This document shows positions 8,162 through 15,161 of a stretch of 15,793 bases of DNA, one piece after another. The translations under genes were made by a program, and so were the position numbers. Position 1 is the first letter of the stretch. Each line of letters begins with the position of its first letter. The DNA comes from Clostridiaceae bacterium (GTDB taxonomy: Bacteria > Bacillota_A > Clostridia > Acetivibrionales > Acetivibrionaceae): NCBI GenBank assembly GCA_012513545.1, contig JAAZCB010000946.1:1-15793 (forward strand), written 5' to 3'. The notes under the pieces were generated by a model. That model made no database searches. It was not told the DNA's origin and saw only the letters and a program-made list of their open reading frames with translations.

Positions 8162-8191
8162 CATAAAGCTCCATAATATGCAACTGAACGT

Positions 8192-8323
8192 ATTAAAAAG
8201 CTTCGGGACATCGAGTCCCTCACTTTTTCCCTCTTTCTCTTCGTTCGAAAGAGGTTAATTAAAAAGCTTCGGGACATCGAGTCCCTCACTTTTTCCCTCT
8301 TTCTCTTCGTTCGAAAGAGGTTA
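8192..8323. repeat. Exact 66-bp tandem duplication containing hairpins
   Basis: Two identical 66-bp units (8192-8257 and 8258-8323) follow each other without a single difference. The first bases of a third unit (ATTAAAAAGC, 8324-8333) lead into the adjacent terminator. Each unit contains GGGAC-ATCGA-GTCCC and CCTCTTTC/GAAAGAGG hairpins. On the - strand each unit also has AAAAAG...GGGAC-TCGAT-GTCCC...CTTTTT, shaped like a terminator. The unit length is 22 codons, so a chance - strand frame repeats too. The array lies past the end of the macB-type operon and upstream of the CotH promoter. Confidence 0.9.
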
Positions 8324-8326
8324 ATT

Positions 8327-8358
8327 AAAAAGCCCGGAACACTATCTCCAGGCTTTTT
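8327..8358 (-). terminator. Intrinsic terminator past the ABC exporter operon
   Basis: AAAAAGCC (8327-8334) pairs with GGCTTTTT (8351-8358), with an inner GG/CC pair. On the - strand the stem ends in TTTTTAATT. It would stop transcripts coming from the permease gene before they reach the CotH promoter. Confidence 0.7.
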
Positions 8359-8412
8359 ATTTATATAGCAGTGAACCACAACAAGTATAATATGCTGATA
8401 GTGATTATCCTA

Positions 8413-8427
8413 AAAGGCGAAGCCTTT
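8413..8427 (-). terminator. Short perfect hairpin, first terminator after the permease gene
   Basis: AAAGGC-GAA-GCCTTT is a perfect 6-bp stem. Read on the - strand it ends in GCCTTTTA. It lies 54 bases past the stop of the permease gene and is backed up by further hairpins at 8192-8358. The remaining bases between 8359 and 8480 show no gene. Confidence 0.5.
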
Positions 8428-8480
8428 GAAACACTACACAATCAACAGTGGAAATGAAATCCTGCTTAAATTCCTTCAAC

Positions 8481-9692
8481 CTATTCATATCTTAATGCCT
8501 CAATCGGATCAAGGTCTGCAGCCTTCTTGGCAGGATATACCCCAAAAATCAGTCCAAGTATAACGGAACCCATGAAAGCCGAAATAATAACCGGAATATC
8601 CACAACAGGCGGTATTTTTATGGCCTGAGATATAATATTTCCTGCAGCTACTCCTAACATAATGCCCAGAAGACCACTTATACCTGTCATAATAATAGAC
8701 TCGGTAATAAATTGAAGCAAGATATCCCGCTTCTGAGCACCTAAAGCTTTTCTTACACCTATTTCCCTTATCCTCTCGGTAACAGAAACGAGAAGTATGT
8801 TTACTATACCTATCCCTCCAACAACCAGGGTTATAACAGCTATAATGAGGAGTACGCCCGATATGACACCTATGATTGTATTGAATATCTGCTGCTCATC
8901 CTGGGAACTGTATGCAATGTAAATATCATTTTTACCTTTGTTCATTTCCAGTGAGCGTACAATTTTCTGTCCAATTTCCTTAAGTCCTTCTTTCTCTTCT
9001 ATGGTTACATAAATATTGTCAAGCATCTCATTATTAAAGAAAATATTCTGTAGGGTGGTTATAGGCACAAATACTTCAGCCGGGAAAGTATCATTAGCTG
9101 CCATACCACTAAAAAGATCATCTCCCGCCTTGGTCACTCCGATTATCTTAAGGTTAATACTCTTTCCCCAGCTTGTTTTAAATGTTAACACTTCACCAAC
9201 GACATCTATCTTTTTATAGTATTTATTTGCAAAAAACTCGTCGACTATTATAACCTTGCTTCCCGATGAGACATCGAAGTCATTAATAAACCTTCCAGCA
9301 GCCATTTCAATAGGTGCAAAGCTTTTATACTGGGAGGATACTCCGTAAGCACTTGCATTTCTTGTTTCTTTATCAATCCTTAATGTACCGGTTCTCCTGA
9401 TCATTGTTGCCATATTCTTAATCTCGGGAACAGCCTTCTTAATTATTTCCATATCTTCTAATTTAAGCCATTCATTCTTATCTACGTTCATGTTTTTGTA
9501 GGATATGTAAACAACATTTGCACCAATCTTCTCAAACATTGAATTTATATACTGCTCTGCAGCATTCCCTATAGCCATGATTGTGACAATGGAAAACACG
9601 CCCATAATAATTCCTATCATCGTAAGGATTGACCTGAGTTTATTTGCTTTCAGGCTGTCTATTGCCTGCTTAAAACTTTCAAGAAAGCTCAT
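8481..9692 (-). CDS. MacB/FtsX-type ABC transporter permease
   Basis: This 403-residue inner-membrane subunit has the MacB topology: one N-terminal helix (about 20-42, after SLKANKLRSILTMIGIIMG), a large extracytoplasmic domain (45-265), then three helices (about 272-300, 328-355, 366-388). The FtsX-domain signature is clear: VGGIGIVNILLVSVTERIRE, IGVRKALGA, and the C-terminal YPAKKAADLDPIEALRYE. Such permeases do not move substrates through the membrane themselves; they transmit ATPase-driven motion to the adaptor and exit duct (mechanotransmission). The start is one base past the adaptor stop (TGA-G-ATG), with the ribosome binding site GAGGTGG inside the adaptor's last codons, so the two are translationally coupled. 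The ATPase domain is a separate gene, unlike E. coli MacB. Substrate unknown. Confidence 0.93.
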   Translation of the reverse strand: MSFLESFKQAIDSLKANKLRSILTMIGIIMGVFSIVTIMAIGNAAEQYINSMFEKIGANVVYISYKNMNVDKNEWLKLEDMEIIKKAVPEIKNMATMIRRTGTLRIDKETRNASAYGVSSQYKSFAPIEMAAGRFINDFDVSSGSKVIIVDEFFANKYYKKIDVVGEVLTFKTSWGKSINLKIIGVTKAGDDLFSGMAANDTFPAEVFVPITTLQNIFFNNEMLDNIYVTIEEKEGLKEIGQKIVRSLEMNKGKNDIYIAYSSQDEQQIFNTIIGVISGVLLIIAVITLVVGGIGIVNILLVSVTERIREIGVRKALGAQKRDILLQFITESIIMTGISGLLGIMLGVAAGNIISQAIKIPPVVDIPVIISAFMGSVILGLIFGVYPAKKAADLDPIEALRYE

Positions 9693-9693
9693 C

Positions 9694-10977
9694 TCAATCC
9701 ACCTCTTCTTTATCTTTTATGCTGACTTTAGCTCCATCCTTGTAGTATGGCTGCGGATCAAGAACAATTACATCTCCCTCACTGAGCCCCTCAACGACTT
9801 CCACCTTCATATCCGAGATAATGCCAAGTTTCAAGGTCTTTTGCGTAATTGTATTTGTTTCCTTATCAATTACATACACATATTTGTTTCCGTCCTTGTC
9901 GTCCCTTATCGGAGTTTGGGGAATTACCACTATATTGTTTTTTTCAGTTGTTGATATCTCGCAATCAACACTTAATCCCGGCTTTAGTACGGAGTCTTTG
10001 TTCTCAATTGAAATAATAACCTCAACAACTATTTCCTCTCCTCCTGAGGTCATATTGTTTTTTGCAACAGGTGATATACTCTCAACTTTTCCTGTAACTT
10101 CAACTCCCTTATCAATTGCATCTCCAGTGATTATAACGTTCTGGCCTGACTTTACACCTTTCATGTTGTATTCACTCAGGCGGGCCCTTACACGAAGCTT
10201 TTCGGTATTTATAATCCTGAACGCAGGGACAGTACTGTTCGTAAAAGCCCCCTCCTGTACATTTGCTTCAACTATAACACCATCAATAGGACAAACTAAA
10301 GAATTGTTTATCTTTGAAATCTGCTTTTCAAGATCGGAAATACCAAGATTTGTTGCCTTTAATCTCTCCTGTTTTACTTTTTTATCTGCATTCCTTGCCT
10401 CTAAAGCAGTTTCATAAGTATGTTTTGCGTTTTCAAGGGCATCCTCTGCACTCTCTACAGCCCTCTTATTCATATCAAACTCACTTTGAGAAATAGCTTT
10501 TGCTTCAAACAAGACTTTATTGTTCTGATATTTTTCCTTCTCATCTTTTAAAGCCTTCTCAGCGCTTCTAATTGAAGCCTCAGCCCTCTTAACCTCTGCC
10601 TCAAGTGAAGGTGTAACCATTGAAAGTTCTTCAACATTTTTGTTTATTCTAAGCTTTTCAAGCTCCGAAACAATATTGTCGGTATCAACTTCAAATAACT
10701 TATCACCCTTTTTTACTTTCTGGTTTTTTTCAACTAATAGCTTTGTGACCTTTAAAGTAGTATCCATGTAGACATCGTACTTCTCAATCTCTTCAATGCT
10801 GCCCGAAGCTGAAACCGAAGATGAAATACTCCCGTTTTCAACTTTAACAGCCTCTACGCTATATGTAGGTCCCTGACTGAAGACCGATTGAAAGTTATTG
10901 TTTATAAGCATGCTAAGACCAATAAGTCCTCCGACCACAACTACTAATATTACAACTGCAATAATTATCTTCTTCAT
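9694..10977 (-). CDS. HlyD/MacA-type membrane fusion (adaptor) protein
   Basis: This 427-residue adaptor is anchored by one N-terminal helix (3-25, KIIIAVVILVVVVGGLIGLS). The order of domains is standard: first half of the biotinyl-lipoyl-like domain (about 55-100, ending VKKGDKLFEVDTD), an alpha-helical hairpin (about 100-225, rich in Glu, Lys and Ala), the second lipoyl half (SLVCPIDGVIVEANVQEGA, from about 226), a beta-barrel (260-345, GLSVDCEIS) and a membrane-proximal domain (VVIPQTPIRD, then VVEGLSEGDVIV). It would link the permease to a TolC-like partner or guide substrate. The ribosome binding site is GGGGTGG upstream of ATG 10977. It is separated from the ATPase gene upstream by 117 bases containing a hairpin, and is coupled to the permease gene downstream. 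The length of the helical hairpin suggests that it could contact a partner tip to tip. Confidence 0.92.
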   Translation of the reverse strand: MKKIIIAVVILVVVVGGLIGLSMLINNNFQSVFSQGPTYSVEAVKVENGSISSSVSASGSIEEIEKYDVYMDTTLKVTKLLVEKNQKVKKGDKLFEVDTDNIVSELEKLRINKNVEELSMVTPSLEAEVKRAEASIRSAEKALKDEKEKYQNNKVLFEAKAISQSEFDMNKRAVESAEDALENAKHTYETALEARNADKKVKQERLKATNLGISDLEKQISKINNSLVCPIDGVIVEANVQEGAFTNSTVPAFRIINTEKLRVRARLSEYNMKGVKSGQNVIITGDAIDKGVEVTGKVESISPVAKNNMTSGGEEIVVEVIISIENKDSVLKPGLSVDCEISTTEKNNIVVIPQTPIRDDKDGNKYVYVIDKETNTITQKTLKLGIISDMKVEVVEGLSEGDVIVLDPQPYYKDGAKVSIKDKEEVD

Positions 10978-11013
10978 AATAGACCACCCCTACAATACAT
11001 AAGTTAAATTACA

Positions 11014-11043
11014 CCGAACCCGTTAAACCATCGGGATTCTCGG
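11014..11043. other. Intergenic hairpin between the ATPase and adaptor genes
   Basis: CCCG (11019-11022) pairs with CGGG (11032-11035), and outside it CCGA (11014-11017) pairs with TCGG (11040-11043), separated by an asymmetric internal loop. On the + strand it is followed by ATTTTTA, but no + strand gene precedes it. On the - strand no T tract follows, so it is not an obvious terminator for the operon. It could be an RNA processing or stability element. Confidence 0.35.
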
Positions 11044-11094
11044 ATTTTTATCTTGCATGGAAAATTTTAGAAAGTTCTTCCTGATACGAACACC

Positions 11095-11829
11095 CTAACC
11101 CATTTGTTCGAGTTTATATTCTTTGATAACTTCTCTTGCATCCAAAGGTTCGGGAATAGCTATATCTTTTACCAGTCTTCCGTCTCTGAAGCTTATAACC
11201 CTTTGGGTATGCCTTGCGATATCAGGTTCATGAGTTACAAGAATTACAGTAACCCCTTCCCTGTTTAAATCCTGGAAAACCGCCATAATTTCCTCTCCTG
11301 AGTAACTGTCAAGGTTCCCTGTCGGCTCATCTGCAAGGATAATTGCCGGGCTGTTAACCAGTGCTCTAGCTATCGCAACCCTCTGCTTCTGGCCACCTGA
11401 CATTTCATTAGGTTTGTGATGCATCCTCTCTTTTAGTCCTACTCTTTCCAATGCCTCCTCAGCTTTCTTCTTTCTCTCTTTCTTTTTTACCCCTGCATAG
11501 ATCATAGGAAGTGATACATTATTAAGTGCCGTCATTCTTGGAAGCAGGTTAAAAGATTGAAATACAAAGCCTATTTTTAAATTTCGCACACTTGCAAGCT
11601 GAATATCATTCTGTTTTGAGATATCCATCCCGTCAAGTTCGTAGTAACCTGAAGATGCCCTGTCGAGACAGCCGATAATATTCATTAATGTGGATTTTCC
11701 CGAACCGGAAGGTCCCATAACAGATATGAACTCACCTCGGTCCACTGAAAAACTGACATTTCTTAATGCCTTGACCTCTATCTTCCCATTTTTATAAATT
11801 TTCTCCAGGTCATTGATTTTAATAATCAT
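11095..11829 (-). CDS. MacB/LolD-type ABC transporter ATPase
   Basis: This 244-residue cytoplasmic nucleotide-binding subunit powers the exporter. It has Walker A GPSGSGKST (39-47), Q-loop FVFQSFNLLP (Gln91), signature MSGGQKQRVAIARAL (143-157), Walker B IILADE (163-168) with the D-loop GNLDS, and the switch His200 (LVTHE). NLLPRMTALNNV and DEPTGNLDS are typical of the MacB/LolD/FtsE subgroup. All catalytic residues are present. The frame is open to GTG 11838, but ATG 11829 with GGGGTG upstream is preferred. A 13-residue acidic-basic tail follows the usual fold. The permease and adaptor downstream complete the complex. A hairpin upstream (11903-11928) separates it from the TolC-like genes. 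Confidence 0.95.
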   Translation of the reverse strand: MIIKINDLEKIYKNGKIEVKALRNVSFSVDRGEFISVMGPSGSGKSTLMNIIGCLDRASSGYYELDGMDISKQNDIQLASVRNLKIGFVFQSFNLLPRMTALNNVSLPMIYAGVKKKERKKKAEEALERVGLKERMHHKPNEMSGGQKQRVAIARALVNSPAIILADEPTGNLDSYSGEEIMAVFQDLNREGVTVILVTHEPDIARHTQRVISFRDGRLVKDIAIPEPLDAREVIKEYKLEQMG

Positions 11830-11902
11830 ACATAACACCCCACTTAACTGTTAAAATAAAATGTTCCATATCCAATGTCTCTTAAGAAACATCCTCCTAA
11901 TT

Positions 11903-11928
11903 GAAAACATCCCTTCTGGGATGTTTTC
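11903..11928 (-). terminator. Strong hairpin between the TolC-like and ATPase genes
   Basis: GAAAACATCCC (11903-11913) pairs perfectly with GGGATGTTTTC (11918-11928) around a four-base loop. On the - strand the 3' arm ends in TTTTC then AATT, a modest U tract. It may be a partial terminator lowering expression of the ABC genes relative to proB and the TolC-like genes, or an mRNA end-protecting structure. No clear promoter was found between it and the ATPase start. Confidence 0.6.
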
Positions 11929-11963
11929 AGCACTATATATGTTATATTCCAAACAAATATATA

Positions 11964-13052
11964 CTATTTGTATAATGAATCAAAATCAGCTTTCAACAAG
12001 TTATATTCTTTTATTGCTGCAAATGTCTTGTACTGGGCATCCAGACATTTTTCCTCTGAGCTCAAAAGCTCTTCACGGCTTATCAGACCTTTTTCAAACT
12101 TGAGTTTTGCACTATCGAGTTTCTTCTGACATATTACCTCCCACTTTTGGGCAAGTTCAACGTTGTCTTTGCCTGTTAACAGATTGTTGTACTGATTTCT
12201 TATATCAACCTCGAGCTTAATTCTGGCATCGTCTGCTTCCGCCCTTGCTATTTCCAGACTGGTCTTATTATCATCATAAGTAAAATCGCCCTCTTGATAA
12301 TACTCTCCAGTTATTTCCATCGTCTTTTCCTTAGCCTTTAAATCCTGACTCTTTTTATAAAGATCGAGGTTCTTTTCCATAGATTTTTCAATTACCTCAT
12401 TTAGAACAACCACCTCTTCTTTTGCAAGAATCAGTTTATCATCAACCTGTATCGGTGTATCATCCATTTTTACGTTCAAAAGGCGTTTCAATTCAAGGTT
12501 TGCAGCCTCCAATTCCTTTCCTGCCTTTTCAATTTCAATCTTCTTTATATCCAGAGTATTCCTTGAATCATCAAGTTCGTTGTCGGTAATTTTTCCTTCC
12601 TTATGTCTGGCCTCTGCCATCTGGAGTTTCTCCTCGAGCATTTTTTGCAATGAGGTCTGCATGTCAAGGTTCTTCTGCAAAAGAAGCACATTCAGTGAAG
12701 CCTTGTAAATGTCAAGTCTTGTCTTCTCCTCATTGTTCTTTCTTGCCATCCTGGCATACTCAAGATCTGTTTCTGCCTGAAGAGTCGCAACCTCTCTGGT
12801 TATTGCGCCATTATACATATCTTTTGTTGTTCCGAGGGAAACAGTAAATTGGGCGTCTTCCTGTACTTCCTTTAAAGCACTTTCTTTTGCTTTTATATCA
12901 AGCTCATCTATGGCAGCCTGCTTGCTATTCTGTACAGCAAGTTTCTGATATCCTTCAATATTAAACAGCAAAGTTCCCTCTGCAGCTAAAACAGTCGATA
13001 TAGCCACAACCATAGGTATCATAAGAAATATTCCGGTAATTCTCTTCTTCAT
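11964..13052 (-). CDS. TolC-family (outer membrane efflux protein-like) protein, second copy
   Basis: This is a 362-residue exported protein with a signal peptide (KKRITGIFLMIPMVVAISTV, cleavage likely near LAAEG). The remainder is almost wholly alpha-helical and highly charged. It shows the internal two-fold repeat of the OEP/TolC family: each half has a long helix ending in a turn of the type EGKITDNELDD (about 150-160) and EKGLISREELLSSEE (about 325-340). It is shorter than Gram-negative TolC proteins (over 420 residues), and no beta-barrel strands are obvious. The frame opens at GTG 13058, but AGGAGG lies 9 bases before ATG 13052, so that start is preferred. It follows the first TolC-like gene by 13 bases, clearly in the same operon. 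Function in a cell without an outer membrane is unknown; a role as a wall-spanning or surface partner of the adaptor is inference. Confidence 0.85.
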   Translation of the reverse strand: MKKRITGIFLMIPMVVAISTVLAAEGTLLFNIEGYQKLAVQNSKQAAIDELDIKAKESALKEVQEDAQFTVSLGTTKDMYNGAITREVATLQAETDLEYARMARKNNEEKTRLDIYKASLNVLLLQKNLDMQTSLQKMLEEKLQMAEARHKEGKITDNELDDSRNTLDIKKIEIEKAGKELEAANLELKRLLNVKMDDTPIQVDDKLILAKEEVVVLNEVIEKSMEKNLDLYKKSQDLKAKEKTMEITGEYYQEGDFTYDDNKTSLEIARAEADDARIKLEVDIRNQYNNLLTGKDNVELAQKWEVICQKKLDSAKLKFEKGLISREELLSSEEKCLDAQYKTFAAIKEYNLLKADFDSLYK

Positions 13053-13065
13053 ATGCACTGTCCTC

Positions 13066-14226
13066 CTAATACGCCGGGCCTAAACCGGCTGCTTCGTTTA
13101 ATTTCATGACCTTTGTATTATACATGTAAACTACCAGGTCAAAACTATTCTGAAGTTCCTTTATTGCAATTTCATATTCATCAAGAGCAATTTTGGGCAC
13201 CAGACCCTGGTCATACTGACTTTTCATTTTATCAAAGCTTCTTTTCTGCATGCTCACATTCTTAGCCATGTTCTGAACATTATAGCTTTCCTTCTTTACA
13301 TCTATGTAGGCACTTTTTATATTGTTTTCCACATCGAGCTTCGCCTTTTCAAGCTTTACCTTAAGGCTCTCAATATCATCTGCGGCCTTTTCGTACTCTT
13401 TTCTTATATCAGTATATATCAAGTGAGCATCGTTTCTTGCTGAAATTGACATATACAATTCCTTAAGCTTGATTTCCTCTGCCGGGCTTATTGTTTCAAG
13501 CCTTTCCTTCAATGCCTTTTCAACGTAATAATCAACAGATTTTATTTCATTGCGTATATTCATTTCCTCATATAAGGCCTTTTCATATACTGTGTCAACA
13601 GGAACTCCGAGAAACGAATTCAAAGACCTCTGCATATTCTCCCTGTTTCTTTTTGAGGCATCAGAGTCTTTTTGAGCCTTTAAATATTCATACTCGGCTT
13701 CATCAAATTCAATCTGGGATATAAGTCCCCTTTCAAGTTTCAGCTTGCTTATTTCATATTTTCTTACTGCAAGATCTAGCTTCTTCAATCCAAGATCATA
13801 ATCCATGTCTGCTTTCATAAATCCAAGGTACAAATCCCTCAAGCCAGTCTTAAGCGCACTTTCTGTTATCCCACTTCCTTTTACAGCCATATCCCAACCA
13901 TATTTCATTTGCACAGGATAGAACTCTCTCCTCATCATTAGGAGTACTTGCAAATTTTTAGGATATTTAAACTTCATTTCACCAAAAGGAGTATCTACTG
14001 TCATACCATCAGTACTTATTCCTCTTGAACTCTGAATGAAATTATTATACTGAAAAAACGCCTTTTTTTCCGACTGCTTCTGTTTCTTAATAGTGTTGCT
14101 GTTCTTTAGCATAATTTCTGCCGCTGAATTGTAGGATATGCTTTTTGCCTCTTTCTCCTGTGCATTTGTCTGGAAGACAAAAACAAGAGTAAAGAATATC
14201 AAAGCTATTGATACTATTTTTTTCAA
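13066..14226 (-). CDS. TolC-family (outer membrane efflux protein-like) protein, first copy
   Basis: This is a 386-residue exported helical protein with a signal peptide (KKIVSIALIFFTLVFVFQ, cleavage likely after NAQ). It belongs to the same family as its neighbour and has two helical halves with repeat turns ERGLISQIEFDEAEYEYL (about 175-190) and DQGLVPKIALDEYEIAIKEL (about 340-360). It contains more non-helical sequence near residues 70-115 (TPFGEMKFKYPKNLQVLL) than its partner. An ATG exists at 14244, but the ribosome binding site AAGGAGG lies inside that N-terminus, 7 bases before TTG 14226, so a TTG start giving MKKIVSIALIFF is preferred. The gene follows proB by 23 bases and precedes the second TolC-like gene by 13 bases. 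It diverges strongly from that paralog, suggesting an old duplication and possibly a hetero-oligomer. Confidence 0.82.
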   Translation of the reverse strand: MKKIVSIALIFFTLVFVFQTNAQEKEAKSISYNSAAEIMLKNSNTIKKQKQSEKKAFFQYNNFIQSSRGISTDGMTVDTPFGEMKFKYPKNLQVLLMMRREFYPVQMKYGWDMAVKGSGITESALKTGLRDLYLGFMKADMDYDLGLKKLDLAVRKYEISKLKLERGLISQIEFDEAEYEYLKAQKDSDASKRNRENMQRSLNSFLGVPVDTVYEKALYEEMNIRNEIKSVDYYVEKALKERLETISPAEEIKLKELYMSISARNDAHLIYTDIRKEYEKAADDIESLKVKLEKAKLDVENNIKSAYIDVKKESYNVQNMAKNVSMQKRSFDKMKSQYDQGLVPKIALDEYEIAIKELQNSFDLVVYMYNTKVMKLNEAAGLGPAY

Positions 14227-14249
14227 ACTGCCTCCTCCTTTCATAAGGT

Positions 14250-15080
14250 TTATATATTTTTCTTACGTAAAAAAAGTGATCCGACATCCTTACCCATAAT
14301 AATTTGATTAATTACATCAGGGTTATCCCCGTTTGCAATGACCATATCAACACCTGCTTCTGTCGCTATTATGGCTGCAGAAAGCTTTGTAACCATTCCT
14401 CCTGTCCCCCTTGAACTGCCAACTCCTCCGGCACACTGTTCAATCTCGGGAGTTATATTTTCAATTACTGATATAAGCTTCGAGCATGAATTTATTCTTG
14501 GATCGCAGTCATAAAAACCGTCAATATCCGATAAAATTATTAATAAATCAGCTTTCACCAACTCAGCAACAATAGCTGAAAGTGTATCATTATCACCAAA
14601 AACCCGATGTATTTCTGATTCAATCTCATCAACAGCCACAGAATCATTTTCATTTACTACAGGGATTATGCCCATTTCAAGCAATGTCTCAAAGGTATTG
14701 ATAACATTTCTTTTGCTGTTTTCACTTTCTACAACATCCCGTGTCAGAAGTATCTGTCCGACAATATGCCCATATTCGGAAAATAACTTGCTGTAAACCT
14801 GCATAAGCTCACATTGTCCTACTGCCGCTGTTGCCTGTTTCTCTCTTACGGTCTTTGGCTTGGATTTCAGCTTCAGCTTGCTTGCACCTACCCCGATTGC
14901 ACCTGATGTGACCAGAACTACCTCCTTGCCACAATTCATAATGTCTGCTATAACACGAGTCAGCTTGTCAATTCTTGAGAAATTCATCTTTCCATTATCG
15001 TAGGTAAGTGTAGAGGTGCCTACCTTTATTACTATCCTTTTGGCATTTAACAAATCCCCACGTAAGTTATCAAAGTCCAT
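14250..15080 (-). CDS. proB: Glutamate 5-kinase (ProB), short form without PUA domain
   Basis: This 276-residue cytoplasmic enzyme makes gamma-glutamyl phosphate from glutamate and ATP, the first step of proline synthesis. The amino-acid kinase fold is complete: RIVIKVGTSTLT (15-26, Lys19), VTSGAIGVGASKL (57-69), PVVNENDSVAVDE (140-152), FGDND (161-165), LSDIDGFYDCDPR (183-195) and GTGGMVTKL (225-233). It ends soon after the kinase domain, lacking the C-terminal PUA domain of the roughly 370-residue enterobacterial enzyme, as in many Firmicutes. ATG 15080 follows AAGGGG at a somewhat long spacing. It is the first gene after a strong promoter. The usual partner proA is not adjacent; instead TolC-like and ABC exporter genes follow on the same strand. 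Confidence 0.95.
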   Translation of the reverse strand: MDFDNLRGDLLNAKRIVIKVGTSTLTYDNGKMNFSRIDKLTRVIADIMNCGKEVVLVTSGAIGVGASKLKLKSKPKTVREKQATAAVGQCELMQVYSKLFSEYGHIVGQILLTRDVVESENSKRNVINTFETLLEMGIIPVVNENDSVAVDEIESEIHRVFGDNDTLSAIVAELVKADLLIILSDIDGFYDCDPRINSCSKLISVIENITPEIEQCAGGVGSSRGTGGMVTKLSAAIIATEAGVDMVIANGDNPDVINQIIMGKDVGSLFLRKKNI

Positions 15081-15132
15081 AAACTCTATTTCCCCTTATC
15101 TCATATGTACCTATTATGATTTTAATATATCA

Positions 15133-15161
15133 ATTATACTACCATAAAGATAAAATATCAA
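15133..15161 (-). promoter_or_regulatory. Sigma-A promoter of proB and the efflux operon
   Basis: On the - strand TTGATA (15156-15161) and a perfect TATAAT (15133-15138) are separated by exactly 17 bases, giving a 5' UTR of about 45 bases before ATG 15080. This is the best promoter in the window and the likely source of transcripts for the downstream genes. Confidence 0.78.

Noticed and set aside
7693..8166. A 157-codon + strand open frame opposite the start of the CotH gene
   Set aside because: It is antisense to the leucine-rich repeats and signal peptide region. The Leu/Ser-rich translation mirrors the repeats, and the CotH reading has clear domains.
8192..8323. Tandem repeats considered as a CRISPR array
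   Set aside because: Only two adjoining identical 66-bp units exist, with no unique spacers and no cas genes nearby.
8158..8379. A 73-codon - strand open frame with a 22-residue exact repeat
   Set aside because: It is produced by the 66-bp tandem duplication (66 is a multiple of 3), covers a terminator and the CotH promoter, has no clear ribosome binding site, and has no recognisable domain.
9821..10417. A 198-codon + strand open frame opposite the adaptor gene
   Set aside because: It is the antisense shadow of a strongly supported HlyD/MacA-type gene. The translation is Ser/Thr/Phe-rich, as expected for the complement of AT-rich coding sequence, and no promoter or ribosome binding site supports it.
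11833..11900. A tiny - strand frame beginning AGGAGG-ATG before the ATPase gene (possible leader peptide)
   Set aside because: The ATG abuts the Shine-Dalgarno-like sequence with no spacing, the frame is only about 14 codons, and nothing in it suggests attenuation.
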